Source: Antedon bifida (taxonomy: Eukaryota > Echinodermata > Crinoidea > Comatulida > Antedonidae). From it: a stretch of 64,000 nt of DNA. Of this stretch, positions 33,955 through 46,360 are shown piece by piece. The notes beneath the pieces are model-generated. The model was not told the DNA's origin. It was given only the letters and a program-made list of their open reading frames with translations, and did no database searches. Every line of letters starts with the position of its first letter. The first letter of the stretch is position 1. The stretch is from positions 9,968,717 through 10,032,716 of the forward strand of contig OY727098.1 of assembly GCA_963402885.1 (NCBI GenBank), given 5' to 3'. A program made the translations under genes and the position numbers.

Positions 33955-34530
33955 TTTATTAATATATATGAATATGCCCATAAGAAACATTAAGTCTCTA
34001 CGACCAATGGTCTTCAGAATACAGCTTCATGACCATCTAAGGTCATGATTTTCCACCATTTCTAATTCCTTTTTTATAAAATACTTTATTACAAGTAATA
34101 TAAATATGCATATAAGAAACGTTTTGATGCCAAAAGTAAGTCTCTAGGACCAAGGATCGCTGAGATACATGTGTTATATGCCTTAAAAGGTCAAAGGTTA
34201 ATTTCCACCATTTCTAATGAATTTTTGAAAAAATACTTCATTATAGAAAATATAAATATGTATGTAAGGAACATTTTGGTGCCAAAACTAAGTCTCTAGG
34301 ATCAAGGATCACTGAGATACACCTGTTATATGCTTAAAAGGTCAAAGGTCATTTTCCACCATTTCTAATGAATTTTTGAAAAAATACTTCATTATAGTAA
34401 ATATAAATATGTATATAAGGAACATTTTGGTGCAAAAACTAAATCTCTCGGACCAATGGTTATCGAGATACAGTGTCATATGCCTTGTAAGGTCAAAGGT
34501 CAAATTTAACCACTTTCCCCATCCCCTGAG
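33955..34530 (+). repeat. ~149-bp DR1 satellite, 4 units
   Basis: Units begin with tataaatatgcatataagaa-type words near 33965, 34100, 34250 and 34399. Each runs through ctaagtctctagga-ca, gagatacac and paired ggtca words, then ccaccatttctaatgaattt. Perfect DR1 words lie at 34339-34351 and 34490-34502, with an imperfect one at about 34188. Confidence 0.85.
34339..34351 (+). promoter_or_regulatory. Perfect DR1 nuclear-receptor word in satellite unit
   Basis: Same 13-mer. Further perfect copies lie at 30291-30303, 30865-30877 (minus) and 34490-34502, all in the 4.5-kb element. Confidence 0.4.
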
Positions 34531-34637
34531 GTCTGGAGGAATTTTTTGGTGTATATTGGTATGTGATAGAGTATGAATCTGCAAAAAAACCTTTGTTAAT
34601 AATTTTTTCACAGAAAAATCAAGATATTCCCTAACTA

Positions 34638-36769
34638 GTACCACAGGACTATAATACATTGTCGTTTACAGAAACGAATAAATAGACACGATGATTTAGT
34701 CAACTAAAATTAACACCCTGGGAATTACTTTCGAATAAGAAACTTGTTAGAAAATGAGTCCAAATTCTTAAACAACCCCAATTTTTGTTTTGTATGTAAC
34801 ATTAAGGTTGAGGGATGGGGAAGAGGATGGGTACAAAGAGGAACAATTTTTAAATATATTCTTTATCCACTCAGTAACGAAATATCTTGTTTTATATGCC
34901 TATAAATAATATACCACTAAATACAGTAAAACATTGCGATTTAATACTTTGTTAAAACTGTCATAGTCGATTGAAATAGTAGAGTACATGTAACGATACA
35001 CCACTACGACGTTTATATTTGTTGTAATTATTAATTAATACAAACGTTGAGAAGCAACTGTCTGTAATAAAGTTTATTTGTATATTATGTGTTTATATAT
35101 CTAACAGTACCCACACTTCAGTAAGAAATTTGCTATTCAAATGGCGACCAAAATACTTATTTACAGTATTGTCAAATTATTGCAATACTATATCTAAAGG
35201 TTTTAAGTTTATCCCCCAAGAGCCCATACTAATTTACCTACTTGTGTTAGACCAAACAATTATATTGGGAGAGATTGGAATGTTCCATTCATCGCAAATC
35301 AATACATTTGTATATATATTCAATCTATCAAAAGACTATTTTTTTATAGAAAATCTTTAACATTATGATGTTGTACTCGTGAGCGGTTCAACAGATTTTC
35401 AGCTATTAAAAACAATTATCCTAGAAGGAGATAGGTAAATGCGAAGCATCCTCGTATTATTGTGCGCGGGTATTTTTCAAGATGGACATCCATTATCTGT
35501 GATTATACCATATATTCGAAAACCAACATACGCCGCTCGTATTAAAACAAATTATGAAATACCTTGGTCCTAAAGACAAGGCATAGGTAGGCAAGTTTAA
35601 TCATGCATAGGTGATAAATAGCATATTGTGATGAACGATTATTATTATAAATAACGGGGTTAGTGATTATTTGTCGTGTGGTTATCAATTCGGTATGATT
35701 ATACCAGGGAGTTGTAAAATAAGTCCATGATTATAAAGTAGGGCCTACCACGAATAAATATATAAAACCTAGTATTCTATTACGCAATGCGTGTTGATTA
35801 CTGAGCTCTTTGATATTGTTTGGAGGCCTATTTTTCAACTGAGAATGCAGTCGACACTTTTCAGGTGTTTTTTCAGGTCTGTTAATGTTGTACCGTAATA
35901 CACATTGTCAATAAAGAATCAGATGAACAATTAATTAAGTCATTATTTTATTTATTTCATTTTAAATTACTTCTCTTTAATTCGTTGTATTATCGAATGT
36001 GCCTACAAGTCTCAATTTAAGTAAATTACAGTTTAGCATTTTAATAATAGCCAGTGTTGGGCATTGTCTTGTTGTGAACTCTTACTACTTTGTCGGAAAA
36101 CGCAGTAAATTCGTTGATGTCAACTATCATTTAGTAACAATATACGTCGTCGAGAACATCACTTCTTTCCGACCGATGTGCGTATTCATTACATTAACAA
36201 CTCGGATTGTAACTAATGCGTTGCATTAATAAAACAATTAGAGAAGAAAAATCACTCCGATAGCATATGCAAATTAAATTTAATGAACTGTTTTTACGTA
36301 TTCCTTAAAAACACAATATACACTACACCAGATCAGGAGACCTAGGTAAATAGATACGGTATACTCGGCGAGCATTTTGTCCTCTTCGTATTTTGTTCCG
36401 ATTCTAACACTTCGTCTTTTTTGTAAAATCATTTTCTGAATATCATGAATATTCCACGTTTTATCTTATCATTATTTTATGCTTACTGTAGTTTTACTCG
36501 GAATAGTATACCGTAATCGAATCCAATTTATAATTAAATTATTGATTAAAACTGTCATTATTATTGTATATCATAATACGCCTTTGTCATTGTACGTATT
36601 TATCTAAAAGATTATAATGTTTCTTGTGTATTAGACATAATTTTATTTAATAAACCGATGAATATTTAATGAGTTGTACCTCAACTAAGCCGATACTCCA
36701 AAAGCTGATTTATTAATGTAATTCATTTATATTCAAGCATAACACAATAATAAATAATTTTTATAATAC
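34638..36769. other. No gene recognised
   Basis: AT-rich sequence; short frames (35130-35360, 35999-36229) have no support. Confidence 0.5.
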
Positions 36770-36925
36770 TCTAATGATGCTGATGATGGTAATGATGAGG
36801 GTGATGATGTGATGATAATGATGATGTGATGATGATGATGACGATGATGATGATGACGACGATGATGATAATGATGTTAATAATGGTGACGATGATATTG
36901 ACAATGATAATAAAAATGGTAGGCC
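36770..36925. repeat. GAT-type microsatellite
   Basis: gatgat/gacgat/aatgat triplets; the Ser/His-rich minus frame here is a by-product. Confidence 0.9.
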
Positions 36926-39900
36926 TAATGATAATGATTTTGTTTTGCTTGAAATAGCCATTGTAGGTCTATTCCAATACATCAAACTCTAACATGATTG
37001 TTACAACGTTGTGCAGTAAACCATTATCGTTCAATTCATCGGAGAATTTTTTTTTACAATCGCTACCTATAAAAATCAAAGTCAATGGAAGAATGCCATT
37101 GCTGTAATCGAACGAAGGAAAACAGAAAGTAAATACTACCCAATGAAAACTTCTACATGTATGACTATTAAAGTACGTGTGTAGTAAAAAAAAAGTTAAA
37201 TGAATATTGATTGATCAAATACCGAAAAAGAGGCCTACATGTAAGCGATTGATATCCGTGTCTGAGAGGGAACATAACAATTATGCTTTTAAAATAATGT
37301 ATTAGTTAATAGAATATATTGCCTACAATAGTGTTGCCTAATAAATATCATCTACACATTGTAGAAGATAAATGACGCGCTAACAACGGTATTTATCATA
37401 GCAAAACCAACTGTTATTTATTCCTATTTCATTTTTTACATAAAAAAATATTTATACGTAAGTGATGCATCCCTTCTAACAGGATTAATACCAAACAATG
37501 TTCAAGAATACAGTGGAATATTGTTATATATACATTATTATACAACGTATGGTTACTGGAATAATTTCTCATTTTATGTAAAACGAAACAGAAATTTTTT
37601 AATTATTATATAAAATACATACTTTAATTATAATATTATAATGAAATAAACAATCGGCCCACTTTTTTCATTCACAAACTACAAGAGAAGATACTAATCA
37701 AATATTAGCTACAAACGCGCATAATTTCAAGCCATAATAGCTACCAATAATGAATTAAGTTAGATGTGCGTTACGCACAAACCCCGTGAGTTAAAAGGAT
37801 TTTAATCTGTCAGTGAAAATGAATATAATCCTGTTATAATTACGATAAATAACAGTACCATATGTTTGACTGCACTGATCTTTAATAATGCACGTTTATA
37901 AACGACAACGTAAACAAAATTAAAACAATTTACCTTTCCGAATATGTCTTGGTAATCATCATTAAATAATCGTAGCTGAAAAAAAACCAGTTTTGACCAG
38001 AAGTACCGATACCTCAAAAAAAATATACTGATAATACCATCTCCTCCACAACTATTCTCAAGTCGTCAACGCTAAAATGTATGTCATTTCTTGTTCAGTT
38101 CTTCTATTTTAGTACCAGTCAGAAATTCAATCTTACCACAGTCAGTATATACCACTGTATACAATTCATCCCACACGACAATCACAGAACAATGGGCGAG
38201 TTCGGCATCACCTGTACATTTCCGCGCTTGCTGGTGGTGACAAAACGACTGATGCATCCAGAAGTGTTCGTATATAACTGATTCAAAATTGTTATAACAG
38301 ATTTTAAAACAATACGTATCAATTATTGACAACCTTATCTCATGAATAATTATTCAATTCACGCCGCCCTTTGTTAATGTACCGTTTTCTCGCGCAAACA
38401 ATAATGCCGTTTTCACCATATGGTACATTCGAGCAGCGTATCTCAAGATTCGTATTGATATGATGGTCATAGATTGCTACAGCCTGGCCGTGTATATAAT
38501 GAGAATTACACTGAGCAACAAGGTGAAAGCTAGCCTGTAATTACAGTCAGTCAACCGTTGACTAATAAGCAGCAACAAATATTGATAATTATAATGTTCG
38601 CTATACCTAATACCAACGTCTGATTAACATTGTTTTGTATATATTATATAAAAATGTGTAATCCTCTTGAATAATTTGTTAAGCATGAACAAAATCCTAA
38701 TAATTATATTAGTTGTCCATCGATGATTGAAGATAAATATATGAACGAAATAATAAGACAGAGTTGAGCGTAGCGGTATCAACATACGATGCGTCAGTAA
38801 ACGATGATGTACGCATGCTTGAATGGACGATGAAACACGTGTAAATATATCACAGCTCATAGATGATTTGCTGATAAATTTACGTACGATTGTGTTTGTG
38901 GAAAGATAAATCCGTATATAAAAATGGACACGCCTACGCTAATGATAATGCACACAATCCTAATAGTGAACCAACCGAACAATATTGTAATCTGAAAATA
39001 CATAATTAAACATAAAGGGAAAAGTAGTTATATATGTTTGTTGTCTTGTACCAGACGATGGTTGAAATATTTACTTCTATCCAATTATTAATATTATTTA
39101 ACGTGACAGTATTGAGCCAAGGAAATGAACAGGACGATGAGCTCCGGAGATCAAAGGGTTTATCTGTGGCTGCGACATGATCAGTTCCACGCCCCTTAAC
39201 GAACACCGCGCGCCGCGGAGAATATGTACATACATGGAGGAAATATATAGAGGAGGAAATTTATATATATCTATTATTTCCTCCATGGTACAAGTACTGT
39301 TGCTATTTTTTGTGGCGTTAACCACTACTTTAATTAATTTCATCTTCAAATGATCAATACATGAATGATTTTATCCTCCTAATATATATTCCATTGTAAT
39401 TCTGATTTTTTTCTTTCATACGATTTGACTTTAAAATTCAATCGGTAGTATGTTCGTAAAAGTCTATAGGCCTACTTTTATTTGTCGTATTATCCACTTT
39501 TTTCATAATTTTCTTTTATGTTGCTATTTTTCTTTTCATCTAAAACTTAAATATTAAAATGCACAAAAAAAAACATTTTATACTGTAATGTAATAATTTT
39601 CTTTCATTTTTTATTATATTTATCTTAACAGTATGCCTGTTGTCACTGTACATATACACACAAACACAGTAGTACTGTATTTATCGCAGCCAGATATAAG
39701 ATTCAATGTCAATTCAATTCAAATTCAATGTGTTACACGAGTTAACACATTTGAAAACATATTAGTTTAAACCACTTTTATTCATTAAGTTTCATTTATT
39801 CATCCATAAGAAAATAATTATAGTAAAAGCATAAAAACATCAATATAACAGAGTGATATATGGACAAAAAGGGAGGAGAGAAAAGGCAACTACATGCCTT

Positions 39901-40728
39901 ATCGAGCTCAACTTTCATTTCTAGAAGATATCAAGCAAATCATGTAAAGCTCATGTAGGGGCCTATATTCGTAAAATATAATACGTTCATAATTCTGTTA
40001 ATTATCCACCTTAATTAATATCATTTTAATTTATTTCTTTTTCTTATGTATAAGAAGTTAAACACAATGAAACATTTACTATAGGGCCTACTGTATTCAT
40101 GTAATCATTTTTCAATTTGTTTTTTTTACATTTTTATCTTCATAGTATGTCCCTGTACATTTTATACATATACATATAAAAAATAAACGATTTAGTTACT
40201 AAAATAGACGATTTAGTTACTAAAATAGACGATATTTCTTACTCGTACATAACGTATCTATACGAATAAACTCCCCATGCGTTTATTGTGCGGACGAGTT
40301 TTTATGGGATGTTTATTCGATAGAGGCGTTTATTTGTTTTTTTGTTATAATATGATAACATGTATAATAACATAAAATATGCACCCTAGTTGTAAAAAAA
40401 ATACAACACAATTAATATCAAAAGTGATAAAATATAGTAAAAATTTAAGTTAAATGCTAAACCTCCAATAAAACGCAGAGACACATCGGCCTATTCCTGA
40501 AACAACAAGTTGTTTTTAGAGTAACGGTTACTCTACGGTTTTATTTATGTATTCATTTATTAATTATTTAGCGGATACAAATAAAAAGGAAGCAGATATG
40601 AACAAGATGAACACAGATGGGATATGATTTTGCTAAAGTACCGTAGAGTACTAGCATTTGTTTTATTCAGACTTCATATAGTTATTTGTGCCTCCTCCTG
40701 TTCCTGCTCGCATTATTTTATTTATAAA
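36926..40728. other. No gene recognised; one strong hairpin
   Basis: Mostly AT-rich spacer. At 39233-39289, catggaggaaatatatag pairs with ctattatttcctccatg around a ~20-nt loop, a likely tiny fold-back element. At 40178-40240 a ~24-bp unit (gatttagttactaaaataga) repeats two to three times. Confidence 0.5.
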
Positions 40729-41270
40729 CACGTGTGTACTTTTGGGTAGGCCCTACTGCAACATGTTTCTTCGCGAAGCGATGTGATGATGAAAGTTTGT
40801 GAAGGCTAGAAATGATTTTATGTCTATCTGGTAAACATTTGATGATATTTTTAAACTCGTCTTGGTATGGATGATAGGCTAGCTTCTCTGCAAATCAAAC
40901 ATTGAATGGATCATTATTATGCGGAGATAATTTGATTAATTCCCACACACCCAGACCCTGCCCTGTGTGGTAAATGTGCCGGTGGTATATAGGCCCTACC
41001 TATTTATTGGAGTTTATTTGGCAGGTAACGTACGAGTAGCCTACGAGGCCTAGGCATATAGGCTTGGTAATGTAATTAACAAAAAACTCGGCAACACTCT
41101 AGTCCTATAATAATACCTGTTATTTCAATCTCGAACGTACATACGTAATCTTTTTGAAACCTAATGACGTCCGTTTGGTAATTGGTTGTTTCGAAATCCA
41201 TAATATTTACATACCGCCCGCCCCATATATCCAAATACGGTAAGATAACCTCTGTCGTATTTTAGGCTTT
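40729..41270 (+). repeat. Dispersed ~530-bp repeat, copy 1
   Basis: Shares with 52340-52900, in order: acgtgtgtacttttg, gaaggctagaaatgatttta, tctggtaaacatttgatg, gcaaatcaaacattgaatgg, ttatgcggaga, cacccagaccctg, acgtacgagtag, ggcaacac, tttcgaaatccat, accgcccgcccc and ccaaatacggta. No coding content seen. Family unknown; ends not sharply defined. Confidence 0.8.
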
Positions 41271-41476
41271 CTACGTCGGCTAAATTATACCTAAAGCCTT
41301 TGCAAGTGCCTCTAGCCTACGTACCACGTATTTGATTTGTCATTTTGTGTTTTTCATGTCTGCATCAGCATGTAATTTAGACATTTCATCCTCATTCAGC
41401 AGAACAAAATTGCACTAATATAACCGGAGATAGCCACTGCATTGTTGGCGCTACTCAGTGCTGTTTCGCATCACAC

Positions 41477-41608
41477 CGTTAAGTCGATTTTCCACTATAA
41501 TTTGTTCCCGCGAATCGAAAGCGTTAGCTTATACGCATGCGTATTCATGTTTCCATCATCCAAATCGATTCGCGCCAACAAATTCGCCTAGTGGAAAATC
41601 GGCTTTAG
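41477..41608. mobile_element. Small palindromic MITE
   Basis: Arms taagtcgattttccacta and tagtggaaaatcggctttag are inverted, and homology continues inward (gcgaatcga against tcgattcgc; aatttgtt against aacaaatt), giving ~45-bp arms in a 130-bp element. A short unrelated centre remains. No target duplication is certain. Confidence 0.75.
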
Positions 41609-41784
41609 ACCAACACTTTCACACGATTTCGCCTACTTATTAAAGTAGGCTACCCTTCATAAGAAAAACTGCCTTTCAAAGTGGAATCTTTTCCGAACTA
41701 AGGCCATTTTAGAATAAAAAATGGCAGAAATCAATGTACGTTTTATTTCGTGTATAGCGCCAATTGTCATTAATTATAGAATAG

Positions 41785-41835
41785 AGGACAGCGTTATATA
41801 CTTATATATATATAACACTGCCCTCTTTAGTTTGT
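41785..41835. repeat. Short inverted repeat
   Basis: agaggacagcgttatata pairs with tatataacactgccctct across a few bases: a fold-back of about 50 bp. Confidence 0.6.
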
Positions 41836-42764
41836 ACATTTTATGTTTATGATTTTAATTTTTGAAGAAATGAAACATTCATTCGAAATTAGTTTCGTTG
41901 CGAGCTCACGTCGTTTGAATGTTTCAAAATCTATTATTTTTTTTATTTACTTCGTAAGTGGTTGAATCGTATAGAAACGTTACATAAGATTATGTTTTGA
42001 TGCTAAAAATAATAAAATAAGAAAAAAGGTAAAACAAAATGATAAATTAAAACTGCCAGAAAAATTTGCAGAGCTCTTTGACGATACTTGTAACCATATA
42101 TTAACCAAAACAATGGTACATCTGCAAAAAAATTGCAAAGAAGCTGATTTCAACGGATTTGTGTAGGTATGGGTATACAGATATACCAAAAAAAGTAAGG
42201 AAGGATAGGGGGTGGGGAAAATTTTTTTTGGGGTGTTAAAGTTCATTGACCTCCTTTTAAAATGCTAAAAATTGTATCTTCGCAACAAAATAATTGGTAT
42301 ATGGTTGATCCTGGTGTCAAAATGCACACAATTATGCCAGGAATTAAGCAAAAATTAAATTGGACCCTTATGACCTTATCTTGACCTTCAAAAATCAGGT
42401 CAAATGTCAATATACCCATTTTTTTGGTTTAACATATACTTATAATGCACTATCAAGTCAAATACTACATTATAAAGTGCATGTCAACTGAATTGTGTAG
42501 GTATGGGTAGACAGATATACCAACAAAAAGTAAGGAAGAATATGGGTGGGGAAATTCTTTTTTTGTATCTTCGCAACAAAGTATGATATAAGGTTGATCC
42601 TGGTGTAAAAATGCAAAACTATACTAGAAATGAACCACAAATAAAATTGGTCCAATATGACTATACCTTCACCGTTAAAAATGAGGTCAAAGGTAAATAT
42701 ACCCATTTTTGTGTTTTACGCATAAATTAGGATAGTCCAGTATTGCATTATATTATAAAAAAAA

Positions 42765-42975
42765 CAGGGTTGTAATTGTATTAAACTACTGTGGAGTAGC
42801 TTTGTGTTAGGGAGTTGAGTAATTGGTCAGGCCACCCGAGAAATACTCAAATTCTCAAATGTACTTAGTATGAAGTACAAATTACGTCAGAGTAGGGCAA
42901 AACATCTGACCAATTACTCAACTCCCTGACGCAAAGCTACTCCACAGTAGTTTAATACAATTACAACCCTGTTGA
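42765..42975. mobile_element. Fold-back MITE nested in the 1.8-kb element
   Basis: cagggttgtaattgtattaa through gagtaattggtcag (about 64 bp) is inverted at 42910-42973, ending caattacaaccctg. The ~80-bp centre is unrelated. Arm identity is very high. Confidence 0.85.
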
Positions 42976-43028
42976 TGCAGTACCCGCTGCTTACTTGGAC
43001 TCGAATCTAACCACTAGCCATTAGCGCA

Positions 43029-43100
43029 AGCTCGGTGGTCTAGAGGTATGAACGCCAGGCTAGTGATCTGGAGGTCGTGGGTTCGAGTCCCACACGAGAA
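43029..43100 (+). tRNA. tRNA-like sequence (anticodon AGT) or SINE head
   Basis: A-box-like tggtctagaggta, an anticodon-arm CCAGG/TCTGG with 7-nt loop CTAGTGA (AGT), and a perfect T arm GTGGG-TTCGAGT-CCCAC. The acceptor pairs at only about four of seven positions, so this is probably a pseudo-tRNA or the head of a SINE. Confidence 0.5.
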
Positions 43101-44134
43101 CTACTTGATAACATAGTTAACACTAGTGCATCAAGCAGAAGATGACGGAGAAACACTCACTGATCGTACTGCAATAGATTTGGTCAAAAATGTGAACATC
43201 CCAGCCTGTCGTAGTAGCACAAGACACGGATATACTAGTGTTACTATGTTATAATCGGCCTGGTAACTGTTTTAATCTTTTTCTACAATCAGATGGTGAT
43301 GGCCTCTATGATGATATATCTAAAATAGTTATCGGTGACAAGGAAGAGTTTCTGTTTAAGTATGGTTCGTCAAGAAACGACACTGTTTCGTGCATTTATG
43401 GCCACACCAAATGTTCAATCTATAAATGCAAGTTTCCCAATACATTTACGAATATGCAGTCGACTGATAACGCCATCCAAACAGCAGGGTTAATAGCAAT
43501 GGAGGTTACATAATGGAAGCGAAAATACACTTCTTGAAAAGTCTCATTATGAAAAGTTAAAAAAACAAGCAGCAAAGGGTAAAATTGACCCAGACCGTCC
43601 ATGGGTATATTGACCTTAATTCCTGGCACAATTGTGTGCATTTTGACACCAGGATCAACCATATAATATACCATATTTTGTTGCGAAGATACAATTTTTA
43701 GCATTTTAAAAGGAGGTCAATGACCTTTAACACCCCAAAAAAAAATGTCCCCACCTCCTATCCTTCCTTACTTTTTTGGGTATATCTGTATACCCATACC
43801 TACACAAATCCGTTGAAATCAGCTTCTTTGCAATTTTTTGCAGATGAACCTTAATATGGTTACTATACTAGCTCTTCTTCAGTGCAAGTGAGAGAATACT
43901 AGAAAGTGTTAGGAATATATAAGTCAGGCAAAGCGCTACATGAATTATGGACTGGAATAAAATAAATAAAGCAAAGGAGACACAGCCAGACTGGTGGATA
44001 GAGGGTAGAAAACTGAATAAGAGTAGAAAACAATGAAGATAGCTTGGTAGATATAAACGATTTAGGAATGAAAAACCAAATAACAACTCAAATGGTGGTT
44101 AATGTTGAAACTTAAATTGGTGAATAATGAATAT

Positions 44135-46290
44135 ATATATAAACTTTATTTAGACACGAGACTGATGTACAGCACAACTCGTTCAATCAACATTGATTGT
44201 TTTTACACAAGTTCGTGATACTGTATTACACAAAAAAACCAACACCATATAAATACGAAAGAAACGAAAAAATTGAAATTGAAAAGAAACAAAATTACAG
44301 CAGAATCCCCTTCATCTGACACCTCTATTTAGGGTACACCATACCGGTACTTCCCGTGTAAACGGGAACCCTTATCGAAGTGTATAATTTATGGGGATTC
44401 TACTGTAATACATAATAAATTTTTTGATTTCATTTACCTTAAAATAATACTGATAAAACACATATTTTACATGGTATTTAGCCATGGAATGTTACTGATC
44501 TGGGAGTATGTTCTTAATGTGGAGTCCAAAAGGTTGTGGTTTAAGTAGTAATTACTAGGCCTAGTGGTTTTCTTTTTTTTTTGTTAAAAAATCTGTCTTA
44601 ATTTCTTTGTAATATTTCAACCTTGGAGAAAGTTTAAATTATTCCTCGATATGCTTTTGCCTTTCAATATCCCTTAGACGTTTCTATAATAAAATATATA
44701 TGATCTTCTACATATCCAAAACATATTTGAAAAGGTAAGTTCTTAACTTGCATCACCCAACATTCTTCGTTTCTCTCAACCTTTTAATTTGAAACTATAC
44801 AAAATAGCATTTTGATATGAATCTTACTTTACTAGTGTTTTATGCGAGTTACATTTATCAGAAAACGCCACATTTCTGAAAGAACTGAAAAATCTGTGGC
44901 ATTATTTCCGATTCCAGGGGCATATCTACACAATCGTGTGTGTACCCTTTTAACACTCTTTAAACTATGCAATCCCCATAATTGAGTATTGGTATTACTT
45001 TCAAATCAAATATATGGTTCCATTCATTAGCAGGTAAGTATTTATTATTCGTTTGATGCTTCTTCATTGAAAATAATGCATTTTTTGCTAGACAACATTT
45101 AGTATCTATTGTATTCCTTCCACTTGCGCTAAATACCACTCCAATATACTTTAACGAATCAACAGTTTCAAATGGAGTTAACTTTATAAAACCATTAATG
45201 TTTCAATACTTCTTTATAGTTTACCCGCATTTTTAAATACAATAACTAATATAATCCCCAGTCATCACAATATTTACCCAAGATGTTAATCAGTCTCTGT
45301 AAACCTTTAACAGTGTCTCCTATTAGTACAAGATCGTCTACATATAATAAGTTAAAGATGTATTGTCCCTTTGTCAAATTCCAAAAAAATAAAAAATAAA
45401 AGATTTCGAAAAAAAGTAGGTCATTTTGAAGTATCATAATAGTTGTTAACTTTCACCAAAAATTAGTCGAAAAAAAAATCATTTAACTGAAATACAGACG
45501 TTTTTTGGTTAAAAAAATAACTTTGACTTCCAGTCAAAGTTTTCGATCAAAACATATCTCATAATGCAACGCGCTTATTTGGCTACTCTGTATGCATAAT
45601 CATAAAACTTCCTCGCGATCTGTGTGAAAACACCTTCTCAACCGTGACGAGTTGTAAACAATCCTAATTAGCATCATGCATAATGTATAACCATGGTTTG
45701 AAATCTTTGTTTACTTTCACTCGCGACGATTTTCCAGACGAAATGTAATCAAATTAATTTAGCTGTTAATTACGTAAAATTGTTATTTTTGGCTCGAATT
45801 TTCGACTTAAAGTGAATAACTTTAATATTACTTTGATATGGCCAATTTAAATTTAGAATATTCTGACCTTCATTTTTTTGTGTTTCAAGGGACAATACAT
45901 CTTTAATAATTTCACAGTCCCTAATTTGTATTTTATCAGATTGTTTTGTGGAACTCAAATTAACACTTAAAAGTGTTGTAGAAAGATATTAAATAAAAGA
46001 AATGATAATGGTGACCCCTGTATACCAATTTCATTATTTAGGGAATTTGATAATTGATTTTCAATTTCAAGACTTTAGCTTTGAATTAATGATGTTTAAA
46101 ATTTCGCCTTGCAGACCTAGTTTCTTTAATTTGTAAGTAAGATAATTGTGATTTATTAAATCAAAGTCTACAAAAGTAACACAAATTCTTCCCAATTTTT
46201 CAAGATATTTTGATACAATTTTCGAGGGTTCTATATCCTTTCCTAAACCCGGCTTGTTCCTGATTCAAATTGTTACATTCATCTGCCATT
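44135..46290 (-). mobile_element. LINE RT relic, split by a MITE
   Basis: In minus-strand order from about 46290: NNLNQEQAGFRKGYRTLEN, VDFDLINHNYLTYKLKKLG, then beyond the inserted MITE the catalytic LLYVDDLVLIGDTVKGLQRL and KYCDDWGLY, then TPFETVDSLKYIGVVFSASG and CLAKNALFSMKKHQTNNKYL. The 3' end near 44135 carries an aaataaagtttatata tail. Many stops and frameshifts. YVDD is unusual for a LINE, but the flanking GFRKGYRT and YIGVVFSASG-type segments fit non-LTR RTs. Confidence 0.75.
45356..45902. mobile_element. TTAA-target MITE, copy 1 (547 bp)
   Basis: TIRs agatgtattgtcccttt and its inverse aagggacaatacatct bound the element. TTAA is duplicated at 45352-45355 and 45903-45906, as piggyBac and Kolobok elements produce. 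It shares nearly all of its sequence with 62071-62608 and has no coding capacity. It sits inside the LINE RT just before the YVDD motif. Confidence 0.92.
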
Positions 46291-46360
46291 TTATTTGATG
46301 GATTGGTTTTTTTATAGTTTGAGTCGCTATCCAATCGGGTTTGAACTATACCATGAAAGC

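Larger units (their letters stand above)
30145..34637. mobile_element. 4.5-kb terminal-inverted-repeat element, nested
   Basis: The left end (tagttagggaatttta at 30145) and the right end (reverse complement of ttccctaacta, finishing at 34637) are inverted. Homology continues for ~160 bp in each arm: aataattattaacaaaggtt on the left matches the inverse of aacctttgttaataattttt on the right, and aaaaaattcctcc matches its inverse. A gta flanks both ends (30142-30144, 34638-34640) as a possible target duplication. Subterminal satellites with DR1 words, a central tandem array and inserted LINE pieces fill it. No transposase was found, so it is non-autonomous; superfamily not assigned. Confidence 0.7.
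42089..43864. mobile_element. 1.8-kb long-inverted-repeat DNA element
   Basis: Arms of ~260-275 bp (42089-42365 and 43604-43864) are inverted: gtaaccatat at the ends, then catctgcaaaaa, gctgatttcaacggatttgt, gtaggtatgggtatacagat and tgtatcttcgcaac. The flanking ATACT at 42084-42088 and 43865-43869 is a likely 5-bp target duplication. A third, same-sense partial arm copy lies at 42480-42720. The only sizeable frame (43238-43513) is unrecognised. Non-autonomous; superfamily not assigned. Confidence 0.8.
42006..44108 (-). mobile_element. PLE terminal repeat (family B) split by an insertion
   Basis: Left part 42006-42083 reads gataaattaaaactgccaga, then tgcagagctctttg. Right part 43870-44108 reads agctcttcttcagtgcaagt, then the body down to aatggtggttaa. 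Together they correspond, in reverse, to the family at 46478-46842, so the insertion lies within the hammerhead core. This copy is diverged from the others. Confidence 0.75.

Noticed and set aside
39233-39289. Palindrome as a terminator or microRNA hairpin
   Set aside because: No transcript context; the perfect symmetry and isolation fit a tiny fold-back element better.
43238-43513. 91-codon frame in the 1.8-kb element as a transposase
   Set aside because: Too short and without a recognisable catalytic motif.
45246-45437. YVDD-bearing frame as a retrovirus-type polymerase
   Set aside because: Flanking segments and domain order match non-LTR LINE RTs; no LTR or other such genes are nearby.
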